From: Choristoneura fumiferana
Taxonomy: Eukaryota; Arthropoda; Insecta; Lepidoptera; Tortricidae
DNA length: 64,000 nt
Direction of reading: 5' to 3'
Assembly: GCF_025370935.1 (NCBI RefSeq)
Contig: NC_133491.1
Span: 739,649 to 803,648 of the forward strand
Each line of letters opens with the position of its first letter. Position 1 is the first letter of the stretch. Below are positions 9,626-19,283 of this stretch, in pieces. Position numbers and translations under genes: made by a program. The notes below the pieces were generated by a model. The model ran no database searches, had not been told where the DNA came from, and saw nothing but the letters and a program-made list of their open reading frames with translations.

Positions 9626-10036
9626 TGTGTTTCTTCTTTTATTTTTAACGAAAAAAGGTCATAAAAATAACTTTAAAACTGATCTCCCAAATCCTACAAT
9701 AGTTTTCATTTGAATTTGTGAAGACAATAAGTATTTGAGAATTCCCGCACACTATCGCCCTCCACATCACTCTCGACAATTACAAAAATTAACAGCGAAT
9801 CCCGCAATCTCGTAAATGATTCCGGGAATCCCGCGGGGCGTGACCGGGATTGTTAATCGCGAGATTATGAGACGTCCGAAGCGGTCGGAGCTTTAATATG
9901 TAAGCTAGGATGATTGAGGGCGGTCTGTTTCGAATTTGCTAAGAATATTTTTGAGCAGGATAGGTCGAAGTTTGTGCGTACATTAATTTAATTATATGAA
10001 ATGAAATAATGATCAATGAACTATAAATAATTACTT
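9626..10036. other. No gene seen
   Basis: AT-rich, with a GC-richer patch at about 9800-9900 that has repeated GAATCCCGC and GGGATT words in both orientations. No coding support. Confidence 0.5.
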
Positions 10037-10254
10037 TGCTCACCCGCGACCTTACGATAAGTAGCTGCGTCTTTTCTTTGCAATAAATGTGTGTTCATAC
10101 AGCTCCTCCAGCTTCCTGTAAGAACACACACATCACACAAACTCAGCTTTCACCATCAGCACTGACACGTTTCGAACCAACCAGAGGTGGAGGAACTGCA
10201 TGAACACACATTTTTGAAATAAACGTAGCTATCATAAGGTCGCGGGTAAGAAAA
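10037..10254. mobile_element. Fold-back element, about 70-bp imperfect inverted repeats
   Basis: The left arm starts TGCTCACCCGCGACCTTACG and contains TGTGTGTTCATACAGCTCCTCC. The right arm ends GGAGGAACTGCATGAACACACA then GCTATCATAAGGTCGCGGGT; its complement matches the left arm with several substitutions and small indels. Single arms occur near 2235, 15395 and 51005. No coding capacity. Confidence 0.75.
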
Positions 10255-10323
10255 GTAATTGTTTCAGTGCATTAGTAATTTATTTTTCAATATTTTAGTT
10301 AGCATCAAATCGATTTCGTTTTT

Positions 10324-10588
10324 ATCTATAAATAAATAAATATTATAGGACATTCGACACCAATTGACCTAGTCCCAAACTAAGAAAAGCTTGTACTATG
10401 AGTACTAGGCAACGGATAAACATACTTTCATGGAAAAATACATACTTAAATACATATTAAACATCCTAGACCCGAGAACAAACATTCGTATTATTCTTAC
10501 AAATATCTGCCCCAGCCGGGAATCGAACCCGGGACCTCAAGCTTCGTAGTTAGGTTCTCTAACCACTTGGCCATCCGGTCGTCAAAAA
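10324..10588 (-). repeat. SINE-B, complete, antisense
   Basis: On the minus strand the tRNA-like head starts GACGACCGGATGGCCAAGTG and has a perfect CCCGGGTTCGATTCCCGG T arm. The body reads GATATTTGTA, TACGAATGTTTGTTCTCGGG and TTATCCGTTGCCTAGTACTC. The copy ends in a tail rich in TATTTATTTA. A- and B-box-like segments of the internal RNA polymerase III promoter are both present. Confidence 0.92.
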
Positions 10589-10629
10589 TGTAGGGTTATA
10601 TGTTTCATTTCATTAATTAAATACTCGTA

Positions 10630-10880
10630 ACAAGATAACCCCGTGTGGTGTCGGGTTAGAATTACACCTCTCCATTTCTTCCGTGGATGTCGTAAGAGGC
10701 GACTGAGGATATAGGTTAAGGTACACCGTAGGCGACAGGCTAGCAACCTGTCACTATTGTACCGTTTTTGACAATCTTAAAACATAAAATTGCTAAAAGT
10801 GGCTCCGAAGCGGTAACGTTTCGTGTGCTCTGCCTACCCCATTTGGGAATACAGGCGTGATTTTTGTGTGTGTGTGTGTA
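10630..10880 (+). repeat. LINE-type 3' end with (GT)n tail
   Basis: From CCCCGTGTGGTGTCGGGTTA through CTCCATTTCTTCCGTGGATG and GTGGCTCCGAAGCGGTAACG to CCTACCCCATTTGGGAATAC, ending TGTGTGTGTGTGTG at about 10867-10880. From memory, sequence of this kind is a widely dispersed lepidopteran LINE 3' UTR; I cannot confirm that here. No coding part remains. Confidence 0.6.
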
Positions 10881-11726
10881 ACAAGATAAAATAGTAGGTA
10901 GGTACTATTAATTTTCCCACGTGTGATAGTGTAAAATGTTAAATTACCCTTTTAACGTAATGAATATATTTTAAACAAATACCTAAACATTTTTTCACTC
11001 GAAATCCAATTTAGGTCCAAAACCCTTTTACTGACGGATCTTTCGGCCCTAATTTACTACCCTTTAGAACAATGATTTACCTTCATTCCTTATTTACTAC
11101 CGGTTAACTAACCGTCCGAAAAACCGTAATAAATCTTTAAATATTTACCGAATCCCGGACAAAAAAAAAGGAAATCAATAAAGTGTCCCATCTCTATCGT
11201 GCACACTGAAAACAAACTCTACGTCACAGCAAATTCGACTTTGTGTTTTGAGCTATAGAGTTTGATTTTTTTGTAGTAACATGACACGTTCAATGCATCG
11301 GTTATGGAGATTTTCATATTCAATTTTCGATAAGAGAATTTATTGTCGGACGCCGGGATTCCCGGGGTGTTGTCTCTCCGTGTCTTTTCTGGGACTTTTA
11401 GTGTAATTGGATTGGATTTACGGCACTTTTATTTTCTGATACTCTCCTTACGTACATTTTTAATATTGATCTGGCCATACCTAAAGAACGATTCGATTTC
11501 TAAAAACTTTTTGCATCCCATCATTGCGTGAAAACTACATTGTTTATTAAATTATCGAACCCAAACTGAAAGCTAATAAATCCTTCTGCCCTATATTAAT
11601 CAAATGCTCCAATAACCGTTGGAATTCGTAAGCAAACTCAAGCGCTATACTAATCATTGTAGCATGACAAAGACGAATGGACTGCCTGACAGGGAACTAT
11701 CAACCCTAATATATTACACACTAGAC
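10881..11726. other. No gene seen
   Basis: AT-rich. A 62-codon frame at 11343-11531 is hydrophobic but unrecognised and has no supporting context. Confidence 0.5.
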
Positions 11727-11835
11727 CTTACTCGCGGCTTTGTACGCGTAATCTATTACATCCAACAGTCGAAATGAAATTTCGGGACTTTACTAAAGTC
11801 CCGTGGGAATTTCACAAAAATTTCACTCTGGATTT
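11727..11835 (-). repeat. Repeat E fragment
   Basis: TACTCGCGGCTTTGTACGCG at 11729-11748, then GAAATTTCGGGACTTTACTA and GTGGGAATTTCACAAAAATT, parallel the minus-strand order of repeat E at 2108-2215. Confidence 0.6.
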
Positions 11836-11982
11836 TATTGACGTTGTATATAATAATAATATTTTTTTTATAATAATTTGTTCAAAAACTCAGTTTACAT
11901 AATTTTACACTAACAACTAAAACACAATATAAAAGACCACGACAAGACCTCACTTTATGTCTGTCCCTGACCGAATGCCCCT

Positions 11983-12113
11983 CTCATCCACTCAAAGGTT
12001 GACTGGTAGAGATCCCTTAAAGGGATAAGTTCACCTATATATCTCATTGTTTATCAATTGTGTTATGTTTACTTATTTTGTACAATAAAGAGCTTACATA
12101 CATACGTACAAGT
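11983..12113 (+). repeat. LINE 3' end, AATAAA and TACATAC tail
   Basis: CACTCAAAGGTTGACTGGTA, AGAGATCCCTTAAAGGGATA and TTTTGTACAATAAAGAGC, then TTACATACATACGTACA. The polyadenylation signal is followed at once by the TACA-type tail, typical of a non-LTR retrotransposon 3' terminus. Sister copies are at 9540-9625, 45068-45187 and, inverted, 58317-58400. Confidence 0.7.
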
Positions 12114-12179
12114 ACCTGAACCAGGATTCCCTGTGTTATAAAATATCCGTCTCTATAATCCTAGCGGTTGGATTTTTTT

Positions 12180-12475
12180 TTTATATTATGTCAGAGGGGG
12201 CAAACAAGTATGCGAGTCACCTGACGTGTAAAATCCAAAATCTAAGCCGCCAATTGATAGGGTAAGAAAATTAATAAAATCAGGGGACAAAATTCGTGTA
12301 GTTTTGAAAATTGGTACAGGTATAATTTGCGGTATCCAGATGAACATACTCAAAGTCCTCAAGAGAGAGGGCTGTGTTAAGAGTGTAAGGGCGGGTTGAA
12401 GGTACCTTGTTTGAGGTTTTTCCTCATATCTCGAATATTCGTAGTCTAGAGACATATTCCCACCATTTGTTAATG
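12180..12475 (-). repeat. Possible decayed relative of element D
   Basis: TCAGAGGGGGCAAACAAGTA then TGCGAGTCACCTGAC (12190-12224) resembles the antisense D-type 3' end (GGCAAACGAGCAAGTGGGTCTCCTGATGG). The rest does not align by eye. An 89-codon minus frame across it has no recognisable motif. Confidence 0.35.
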
Positions 12476-12593
12476 GTGAAATTTCCGGGAACTTCCAATA
12501 AAACCAATTCTGGTTTTCAATTCAGCTGACTGATGCGAACGTAAAAGTAAGCGAACCTAACTTAATAATATCGCTAAGATAAGGGTGACTACG

Positions 12594-12654
12594 CCCTCTT
12601 GTTCTGAGAGGAGGCCTGTGCCCAGCAGTGGGACGTATATAGGCTGGGATGATG
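12594..12654 (+). repeat. SINE-A, 61-bp 5'-truncated copy with 13-bp target duplication
   Basis: The insert is the last 61 bp of SINE-A, from CCCTCTTGTTCTGAGAGGAG to GGGATGATG. It is flanked by exact copies of AAGGGTGACTACG at 12581-12593 and 12655-12667. Target duplications plus 5' truncation are the hallmark of target-primed reverse transcription, and the perfect duplication suggests a fairly recent event. Confidence 0.9.
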
Positions 12655-12702
12655 AAGGGTGACTACGGCAGTATTATTATAAGTCTATGGCACAAAACAT
12701 AG

Positions 12703-12766
12703 ATAGTATCTATAGATAGTAACTATCTGTGTTTATAGTATCTATAGATAGTAACTATCTGTGTTT
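12703..12766. repeat. Exact 32-bp tandem duplication
   Basis: The unit starting ATAGTATCTATAGATAGTAA occupies 12703-12734 and is repeated exactly at 12735-12766. Each unit contains the ATCTATAGAT palindrome. The outer flanks (CACAAAACATAGATAGT and ACTATCTGTGTTTTGTG) form an imperfect inverted repeat around the pair. Confidence 0.85.
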
Positions 12767-12767
12767 T

Positions 12768-13838
12768 GTGTCTATGGTGTCACAGTTCGGGAGTGTATTC
12801 TGTTCACGTTTTGACAGGTAAGGTGACAGCTTGACGGTTTGTTATCTATGGTTTGACGTGACAGGGTAACGCATGGGATTGTTGGCAACTATTGTTTGTG
12901 TGCGCGGACATTGTAAGGAACGTTGAGGGAATGAGGTTCTCTCGATATGCGAAATATCACTAGATTGGGTTAGTAGGAGTCGTTGCTCGCGAATGGATCA
13001 TTTAGTAATTTAATCAATAGATATTTTGACTTTGACTTTGATTTTGAACCACGGACAGATTTATGTAATAAAAAGGTAGGTACTACAGCCAACTAGCCTG
13101 CTATACTAATTGATATTTATCGATTCGTTCATGTACACTTTGTAAAAGTGTATTAGGAATTTTCTGTCAGTGATTGAGTAACATTAAATTTTATTTTAAA
13201 TTTTTCTTTTCCTATTTTCGTAAAAGTATTAAAAGCATTTTTAACGCATTTATTTAACTTCAAACGAAAAAATGTATGCCATTCGAATGGATGGCATGAA
13301 TGTATGTAATACGGACGATTTTAAAAATTGCAATGGTTCAGTAGCATTTTCAGTTTATCTATTTCAATTTCAAACCAACTCCAGTCAAGTCTTTCCACTT
13401 TTAGATAACTGAAAACAAAGACACAATTTTTGTAAATTCTCAGAGAGACTGAAAAATTCAACTGCCAAACCAATCATGCATGCAACCATATCCGCGGTTA
13501 AAGACTAGTAAAGAAGCAAACTGCCATCTTTTTAGTTCTTAATGAATGTTGGTCTCATCCGACGTCAAAGAGGTTCGTTAGCGTTCGTATAGCTATAAGC
13601 CGATTCCCGGTCTTTGTGAATATCTTGAAAAATTGCCAACGAGCTTATAAAAAAGTGGAGTCAGCGAAGATAATAGTATTAAAATCCAGCTATGAAACAA
13701 GGTAAGGGTGAATCTCGACTTGCAATGGTTTATCGTAGTCGTAACATGATGTTATAATAAACACTATATCTTCCATTGTAAATATACTATTTGTTGTACA
13801 TTTTTAATTACGTACTAGCCGTTGCCTTTGATTCTTTT
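12768..13838. other. No gene seen; one simple repeat
   Basis: The TTTTGACTTTGACTTTGATT simple repeat at about 13024-13043 resembles a LINE tail, but no LINE body precedes it. Otherwise unassigned. Confidence 0.5.
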
Positions 13839-13839
13839 C

Positions 13840-13960
13840 CCGGGACTCTAACTATCTGTATACTGATTTTCATTTAAATCGGTTCAGCGGTTTAGATGTT
13901 GAAGATTGAGCAAATAAACACAAATTTTCGCATTTATATTATTAGACGGATAGTGGGAAG
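13840..13960 (-). repeat. Repeat E fragment, terminal part
   Basis: CATTTAAATCGGTTCAGCGG and ACACAAATTTTCGCATTTAT followed by ATTATTAG (about 13873-13945) are the reverse of the repeat E start, TTATAAACGCGAAAGTTTGTG. Confidence 0.6.
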
Positions 13961-14049
13961 TGGGATATTTTACTAACAAAACTAATATATTTGTTGATAA
14001 ATTAAATTTCTTCTTTAAAATTTCCTCACTTTTCCATTTTTTATTAAGC

Positions 14050-14145
14050 CATTTTCTCCCCACTGCTGGGCAAAGGCCTCTCCCTCGATTTCCAACTACT
14101 CCTGTCAGCAGCTAGGCCTTGCCAGTCACTTTTGGAGTACCCACT
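14050..14145 (-). pseudogene. RTE-like LINE C-terminus, second lineage
   Basis: CCCACTGCTGGGCAAAGGCC at 14061-14080 is, on the minus strand, GGCCTTTGCCCAGCAGTGGG, encoding EAFAQQW in one frame. Upstream, DRSSWKSR lies in a neighbouring frame, so there is at least one frameshift. This is the terminal motif of an RTE-type ORF of a different lineage from 7574-7755. A scrap of the same kind lies at 56125-56155. Confidence 0.5.
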
Positions 14146-14540
14146 GGGAACACTTGTGCCCATAGTTCTGGGTGCATGCGGCAAACATGGCCACAACAAG
14201 TTTTACGGTCAAATGCGTAACACAGAACTGTCATTCCGACGGCATATCCAAAAATGTACGGAATCCTCGGTGGGTGAGTTTGATTCACACTTGACCAGTT
14301 TTTAATTTATTAACGCATGATTGCACCCCGATAGGCTATGTAACAACACGACAGACAATCGAATTTGTGAAACGATAAACCGATGCGGGCTCGTCGAACG
14401 ACACGTTTATCGCGCGCGATAAAGCCTACAAATAAAGGAATATCTTCATGTTAAACTGTTTCAAACACAACTCCATGAGTATTTTGAACCTAAGGCTGCG
14501 TTTCCACCATATATGTTGCGAGAAATGTGTTCACGATTAA
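14146..14540. other. No gene seen
   Basis: Unassigned sequence of mixed composition. No coding, RNA or repeat assignment. Confidence 0.45.
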
Positions 14541-14542
14541 CC

Positions 14543-14838
14543 AATCCTACTAATATTATAAACGCGAAAGTTTGTGTGTGTTTGTTACTCCTTCACGCTA
14601 AAACGGTTGGAAGGATTTGGATGAAATTTGGTATGTAGGTAGTTGGACGTCTGGAATAATACATAGGCTACTTTTTATCCAATATTCCACAATTCCCGCA
14701 AATTGCGGACAATTGTTCTTCTTAACAACACACCTCAATGAAGACCAAGACATAAATGTTGGGAATTCCCAGGGTAGTTTTGTAAAATCTGGGAATTTCA
14801 ATTGTAACTACCAGATCCAATAGTTTACGTTCACCTTT
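14543..14838 (+). repeat. Repeat E, longest plus-strand copy
   Basis: Starts near ATTATAAACGCGAAAGTTTG then TGTGTGTTTG. It continues through GGATTTGGATGAAATTTGGT and ATAGGCTACTTTTTATCC to CAATTGTAACTACCAGATCC. Overlapping frames on both strands at 14598-14823 arise from this repeat and are not genes. Other fragments lie near 1628, 2108, 8819, 11727, 13840, 30350 and 34005. Confidence 0.7.
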
Positions 14839-15106
14839 GCATAATTCTCTCATTTCCTGTTTATTCTTAGTTCCTAACTTCTCAGATGTGAAATAAGTTT
14901 ACCGCGAACTTACAATCTTTTCCAGACTTGGAATGCAAATAGAATTCATGCCAGTATTTGTCGTGTATTGGAATTATCGTTAAGCTGTGTTAAAACTGCA
15001 TAACAATTACTAGTGGCTCTATGACCTGTGGTATAGACCTAGTGCTCACCGCTCATCTAAGGCTCGCCATTTTGAATTTCAAAAACTGAATCTACGAAAA
15101 AAACAT

Positions 15107-15155
15107 AATTTACTGAATCAGGCGTTTCTTTGCGGAGGTCCATATCAATAACTAC
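15107..15155 (-). repeat. Fragment shared with 2278-2322
   Basis: TGAATCAGGCGTTTCTTTGC then GGAGGTCCATATCAA is the reverse of TTGATATGGACCTCCGCAAA-type sequence at 2278-2322. TAACGCATGATTCAATAAA near 51092-51110 looks like a third, weaker match beside another copy of the 10037-type arm. Confidence 0.6.
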
Positions 15156-15213
15156 TGAGCGGCAAAAATCTAGCCCTCAAATGTATGCAGTACCTAATAG
15201 GTAATTTTGTACG

Positions 15214-15325
15214 TCATCATCATCATCATCTCAGCTGTAGAACGTCCACTGTTGGACATAGGCCTCCCCCATAGACCTCCAGTCGCTTCGGTTGGCAGCG
15301 GCCTACATCCACCGTAAACCCGCAG
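15214..15325 (-). pseudogene. RTE-like LINE 3' end, antisense
   Basis: CATCATCATCATCATCTCAG (15215-15234) is the complement of the stop codon and (GATGAT)n tail. ACGTCCACTGTTGGACATAG and GAGGTCCATATCAA-independent sequence to AGTCGCTTCGGTTGGCAGCG encode, on the minus strand, the GEAYVQQW-like end and the upstream AAANRSDWRS-like segment. The copy ends abruptly near GCAGCTTCACTTT. Confidence 0.82.
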
Positions 15326-15394
15326 CTTCACTTTAATTTTGCATGTATGTATGGCCAAATATTATGCCGCTGGGCATATAAACAATTACAATTG

Positions 15395-15600
15395 TTCACC
15401 CGCAACCTTACGATGTGTAGACGTGCATATAGCAACAAAAAGTTCATGCAGCTTCGACCCAATAAGAGGGGTGTTATAACTTTGACGCAAATTTCAGTCT
15501 GTGGCTTCGTAGCTCTCAAACGGGTCGACCAATTTTAATGCGTTTTTTAATCGAGTACTAATTTTCTCCATTAAAATCGGTTCAAATGTTTCTGATTTAA
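15395..15600 (-). repeat. Fold-back arm scrap plus repeat C, antisense
   Basis: TTCACCCGCAACCTTACGAT (15396-15415) matches one arm of the 10037-10254 element. AATAAGAGGGGTGTTATAAC (15461-15480), GTAGCTCTCAAACGGGTCGA and AATTTTAATGCG then form the reverse of repeat C. Small open frames on both strands here are repeat-derived. Confidence 0.65.
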
Positions 15601-15717
15601 CTTTGAAATGACAAAGCCGAATGTCTTTCAACTTTTCTAATGTAATTACGTTAAAATATTGCCAAATATTACCACTTTGTTTCAGCCAAGACGGATGGTG
15701 GCACATGAGGGGGACAA

Positions 15718-15830
15718 CTACGAAATTCGAAAAGCAAAGGTCGTATCGTACTATCCCTCTCACTCTCTTATCGAATGATATTAGCGTCGGCGGGACGGCG
15801 AGATACGAGTTCGAATTTTGCACTTCGTAG
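15718..15830. mobile_element. Hairpin-forming element, about 40-bp arms
   Basis: CTACGAAATTCGAAAAGC to ACTATCCC on the left pairs, with mismatches, with GGGACGGCGAGATACGAGTT to GCACTTCGTAG on the right. A single diverged arm is present at 30041-30118 (TCCGAAATTCGAAAGTCGAA). No coding capacity. Confidence 0.7.
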
Positions 15831-15837
15831 TATAAGG

Positions 15838-16258
15838 CCAGCTTGTACTACAATAGAACTGTCGGCAACAATTGGTGCAGTGGCAAAGTGCGAGCGGTTA
15901 TTCCGAGCCGTCGACCGGACTGCTTGAATCTCGACATAAAAGATCTGTTCCACTTTGCCCTGCCATTTTTAGACCTATGTACAAAGCATTCGGAGAGCGG
16001 CAAGTGATGACGAAGTTTTAGTAATAAAATATAACACAATACAAATATTTCTTAATCAAGTAAATGTATACAGATAAATACACAAACACACTCGTACCTT
16101 CATCAAAATAGTCTTGGGATTTTCGTTATCCCTAGAAAATTTGATGTTTTGACTGTGTAATACACCTATATTGAAATATTTAAAACTGTCTAGAACTAGA
16201 AAATATCCTTTTTAATAGGCACTTTTGATTAGTGCTAGTAATATTAATTTTTATTTTA
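15838..16258. other. No gene seen
   Basis: Small frames on the minus strand have no recognisable motifs. Unassigned. Confidence 0.45.
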
Positions 16259-16260
16259 TT

Positions 16261-16402
16261 TAGGGTCAGTTTCACTACTCTGTGATTAATTTTATGTGAC
16301 AGATAAATGTGAGGACGTCTCTATTTATTCGGACAAAACAAACTGAGACGGCATCAAAGATATCTATCACATAAACTATATCAATGAGTTATGAAACCCC
16401 TA
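16261..16402. mobile_element. TA-flanked hairpin MITE, diverged copy
   Basis: TAGGGTCAGTTTCACTACTC at the left and TTATGAAACCCCTA at the right, with GACGTCTCTATTTATTCGGA in the middle, match the 26574-26720 family in order. The arms have diverged, so this copy is older than those at 19041 and 26574. Confidence 0.65.
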
Positions 16403-17148
16403 GTGCCTAGTGGCCCTAGAGTGTATTTTTAGTTTCATTTTAGCCATGAAACTCGAGTGATCCTTATTTTCTTTTGACTAGTATAAATACCCAGATTTTA
16501 GTCACTGGTAGAAAGACAATAATTAATTATTCAGCGTGGATTTTGACTGCTGATTGGTATTTTCGAGTGCTGGATTAGAAAGAACTTCTTCTGGTGGAAA
16601 GTGGAATGTACCTGCCCGCCTGACATTTCTGCTCCCGACCGTACGTCTGGCGCTGAAGCTAGCTTTTGTTGTGCACTGTACCTCGTGCTGTTAACAACAG
16701 AAGTCTCATATCTATGTCTTAGTTCACGTCTTTATAAATCTTTAACCTAGACTTAGAAAAAAACAGGTAAGACATACAGCGTGTATTTTTATTACAACCA
16801 TGAACTTTAAGGGTAGTTAGTAAAAGCTCTATTAAATATACTTTAATATGTTTTAGGAATAAATTGCAACTTTTTTATTTCCTTGTAAAATAATCACGCA
16901 ATGTAGGTATACTATGTGATGACTATATACTTTGTTTTTTTATTACAAACATCGCCCTTGCTGACGTGACAGCTGTCACAGAACCGCTCTTCAGATTGCT
17001 GCTTTTTTTTTCATTAATGACCATTTGATGGTTAACGCTAGACTTCAAATTTGTTGAAGTATCCCTGCAAAGCATTAAAACCAACATTTAGTTATTTTTT
17101 GTTTGTGTATAAATACACACTGTATAAATTCAATACTCATCTTCACCA
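16403..17148. other. No gene seen
   Basis: Single-copy within this window. No supported frame. GACGTGACAGCTGTCACAGA near 16962-16981 contains a small palindrome. Confidence 0.5.
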
Positions 17149-17149
17149 A

Positions 17150-17192
17150 CCCAGCTTTTACGTCCCACTGCAGAATAAATGCCTTTGAGATT
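17150..17192 (-). repeat. SINE-A 3' end, decayed, antisense
   Basis: ACCAACCCAGCTTTTACGTC then CCACTGCAGAATAAATGCCT parallels CATCCCAGCCTATATACGTC / CCACTGCTGGGCACAGGCCT. It is short and substituted. Confidence 0.5.
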
Positions 17193-17586
17193 TAACTGAG
17201 ATAGTTCAAATTGCACTAAATACTAAATTAGTATAAATTTATGCACTAAAGTTAGATTAATACTGACTTGGTAATTAACGGGTCGGTGGGTCTTTGATTA
17301 ATTAGTGTTTAATTAGCGGCTAACTGGAGGATTAAATTATGGTAATTACGTTTGATTTATTTAAATGCGCTAATTAATAAATTGGTGTGTCTTGGAAAGC
17401 TGTTTATTTGTTTGCCTTTTATATACACGAATACATAAGGGATAAATACAACATCAGGTGAAGTTCCGATCTCTTATTTTTACTTAATTTTTTTAAATAT
17501 AGATGATAAATTTTGCTTCCGGAAGATTACCATTAAAATTAAAAATTTACTGCTTAAAAAAATGTAATTTAAGTACAAAATAGGCA
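17193..17586. other. AT-rich stretch with many TAATTA-type words
   Basis: ATTAATTAGTGTTTAATTAG, GCGCTAATTAATAAATTGG and similar words cluster at about 17270-17390. ATTA cores are homeodomain binding words, but in DNA this AT-rich the cluster may be chance. No gene. Confidence 0.3.
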
Positions 17587-17587
17587 A

Positions 17588-17832
17588 AATATGGCAAACG
17601 AGCTAGTGGGTCTCCTGATGGTAAGAGATCACCACCGCCCATAAACATCTGCAACACCAGGGGTATTGCAGATGCGTTGCCAACCTAGAGGCCTAAGATG
17701 GGATACCTCAAGTGCCAGTAATTTCACCGATTGTCTTACTCTCCACGCCGAAACACAACAGTGCAAGCACTGCTGCTTCACGGCAGGATTAGCGAGCAAG
17801 ATGGTGGTAGCAATCCGAGCGGACCTGCAAAA
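17588..17832 (-). repeat. Element D, antisense
   Basis: The reverse of the poly(A) retroposon end: ATGGCAAACGAGCTAGTGGG, TCTCCTGATGGTAAGAGATC, CATAAACATCTGCAACACCA, CAAGCACTGCTGCTTCACGG and GGTGGTAGCAATCCGAGCGG. The 5' boundary is at GGACCTGCAAAA, like the copy at 31126-31411 but lacking the CCTTGTGCAAGGT hairpin, consistent with deletion between short direct repeats. Whether D is a SINE or a LINE 3' end is not settled. Confidence 0.85.
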
Positions 17833-18508
17833 ATAAACCGGGTTAAATAATAAATATAATATATAACTAACATTTTTAATTTAAATTCTTATGTTAAATT
17901 AGAAAGTGTATTCAATATTAAAATATCTACCTAAAGAGTTGACGTGTAGTCGAAATTGTTTGGTGAACATGGTACCTATATCCATAGCATAATGATTGAG
18001 GTCACTGACCGCCAGCTGCACCCGAAATACTGACAAGCGGTAAAATAATCAGACTCAACCCAGAAGTCAACTTTATGCGCAACCAAGAACAAGAACTATC
18101 TTAATAATTTAACTAAATCACGACAACCCAATTTGTATTATAATTACACACATGTTATATTACGGTCAAATTTTAATCACAGGGACATTTAATGGCGACA
18201 GTAAAATGTAAATTTCGAGCATCAAATTAACTATAAAATGGCATCAAAACATTGTTTTACTAACCTTACGTCGTAACACGTCAGCAAGCTGAGTAATCCC
18301 AGATTAACCGCGGCTTAAACTGGGATTAGCGGGTGCCACCGGCCCGAGTGAATATAATAGTTTTTGGAAATTAAATTGGCTTTTTAGTTTGCTTTGTAAG
18401 TACTAAATGCGATGTTTGATAGGGGTTTGGTTCGTTTGGTAATTTTACTGAAAGTTTGGAGAGTTTGCGGTTGAATTAGAATTCAACTTAATTATTATTT
18501 AGTGTTTC
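17833..18508. other. No gene seen; one small hairpin
   Basis: AATCCCAG and CTGGGATT (about 18296-18328) pair around AACCGCGGC. The rest is AT-rich and unassigned. Confidence 0.5.
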
Positions 18509-18854
18509 GTAAGTTATTATCATCATCCCAGCCTTTATACGTCCCACTGCTGGGCACAGGCCTCCTCTCAGAACAAGAGGGCTTGGGCCATAGATCCCAC
18601 GCGGGCCCAGTGCGGATTGGGAACTCCACACGCACCATTGAATCGCTTCGCAGGTTTGTGCAGGTTTCCTCACGGTGTTTTTCCTTCACCGCAAAGCTCG
18701 TGGTAAATGTCAAATGTAATTCCGCACATGAATTTTGAAAAACTCAGAGGTGCAAGCCGGGGGTTCGAACCCACGACCCTCTGCTTGAGAGGCGATAGGT
18801 CAATCCACTAGGCCACCACGGCTTCCCCCACTAGGCCACCATGTAAGTTATTAT
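18509..18854 (-). repeat. SINE-A, complete, with 12-bp target duplication
   Basis: Exact copies of GTAAGTTATTAT lie at 18509-18520 and 18843-18854. Between them, on the minus strand, are the tRNA-like head with a GGGTTCGAACCC B box, the full body and a short ATGATGATA tail. The 5' end is odd: the head segment TGGTGGCCTAGTGG occurs twice, about 25 bp apart, because CCACTAGGCCACCA is present at 18817-18830 and again near 18828-18842. The duplicated start could be template switching during reverse transcription. Confidence 0.92.
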
Positions 18855-18887
18855 ATTACCAGTCAAAGGATTTAAGTCACTGCTTTA

Positions 18888-18990
18888 AAGCTTGAGCTGT
18901 AGTTCCCACGCGAGCCACGTACGAGTTGATAACTTCAGACACGTTTGAAATTGCTTCGCAGGCGAATGTTCTCTGGGAAAGAATGTTCTC
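18888..18990 (-). repeat. SINE-A body fragment, decayed, antisense
   Basis: AGCTTGAGCTGTAGTTCCCA then CGCGAGCCACGTACGAGTTG and AAATTGCTTCGCAGGC parallel the reverse SINE-A body. It lies just outside the target duplication of the younger neighbour. Confidence 0.65.
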
Positions 18991-19040
18991 TCTATCGGGA
19001 AGTTCAAAAAGTTGTGGTTATCTGGAAGGAATTGCTGTGA

Positions 19041-19181
19041 AATTGTTTCACCATCCATTAATTAGTCTTAATTGACGGTGAAATGTGATGCCGTCTCTAT
19101 TTGTTTTGTTCGAATAGACGGAGACGGCGTCACATTTAACCGTCAGTTAACACTAATCAATGGATGGTGAAACAGCCCCTA
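19041..19181. mobile_element. Hairpin MITE of the GGGGCTGTTTCACC family
   Basis: AATTGTTTCACCATCCATTA at the left pairs with TAATCAATGGATGGTGAAAC then AGCCCCT at the right. The whole element folds back on itself around ATTTGTTTTGTTCGAATAGA. About 140 bp with no frame. Related to 26574-26720. Confidence 0.85.
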
Positions 19182-19283
19182 AGTCTCGGCATCGCTCCAT
19201 CTAGTTTAAAATTTAATTTGACATACATAACCCTTCGTATACCTGAACTGACAAACCATACATTTAAAGTTTATTTATAGTTT

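Noticed and set aside
10500..10588. tRNA genes on the strength of perfect T arms in SINE-B heads
   Set aside because: The same head with the same body and tail recurs at least six times; these are SINE promoters, not tRNA genes.
17270..17390. Conserved homeodomain-site cluster
   Set aside because: TAATTA words are expected in DNA this AT-rich; no conservation can be tested here.
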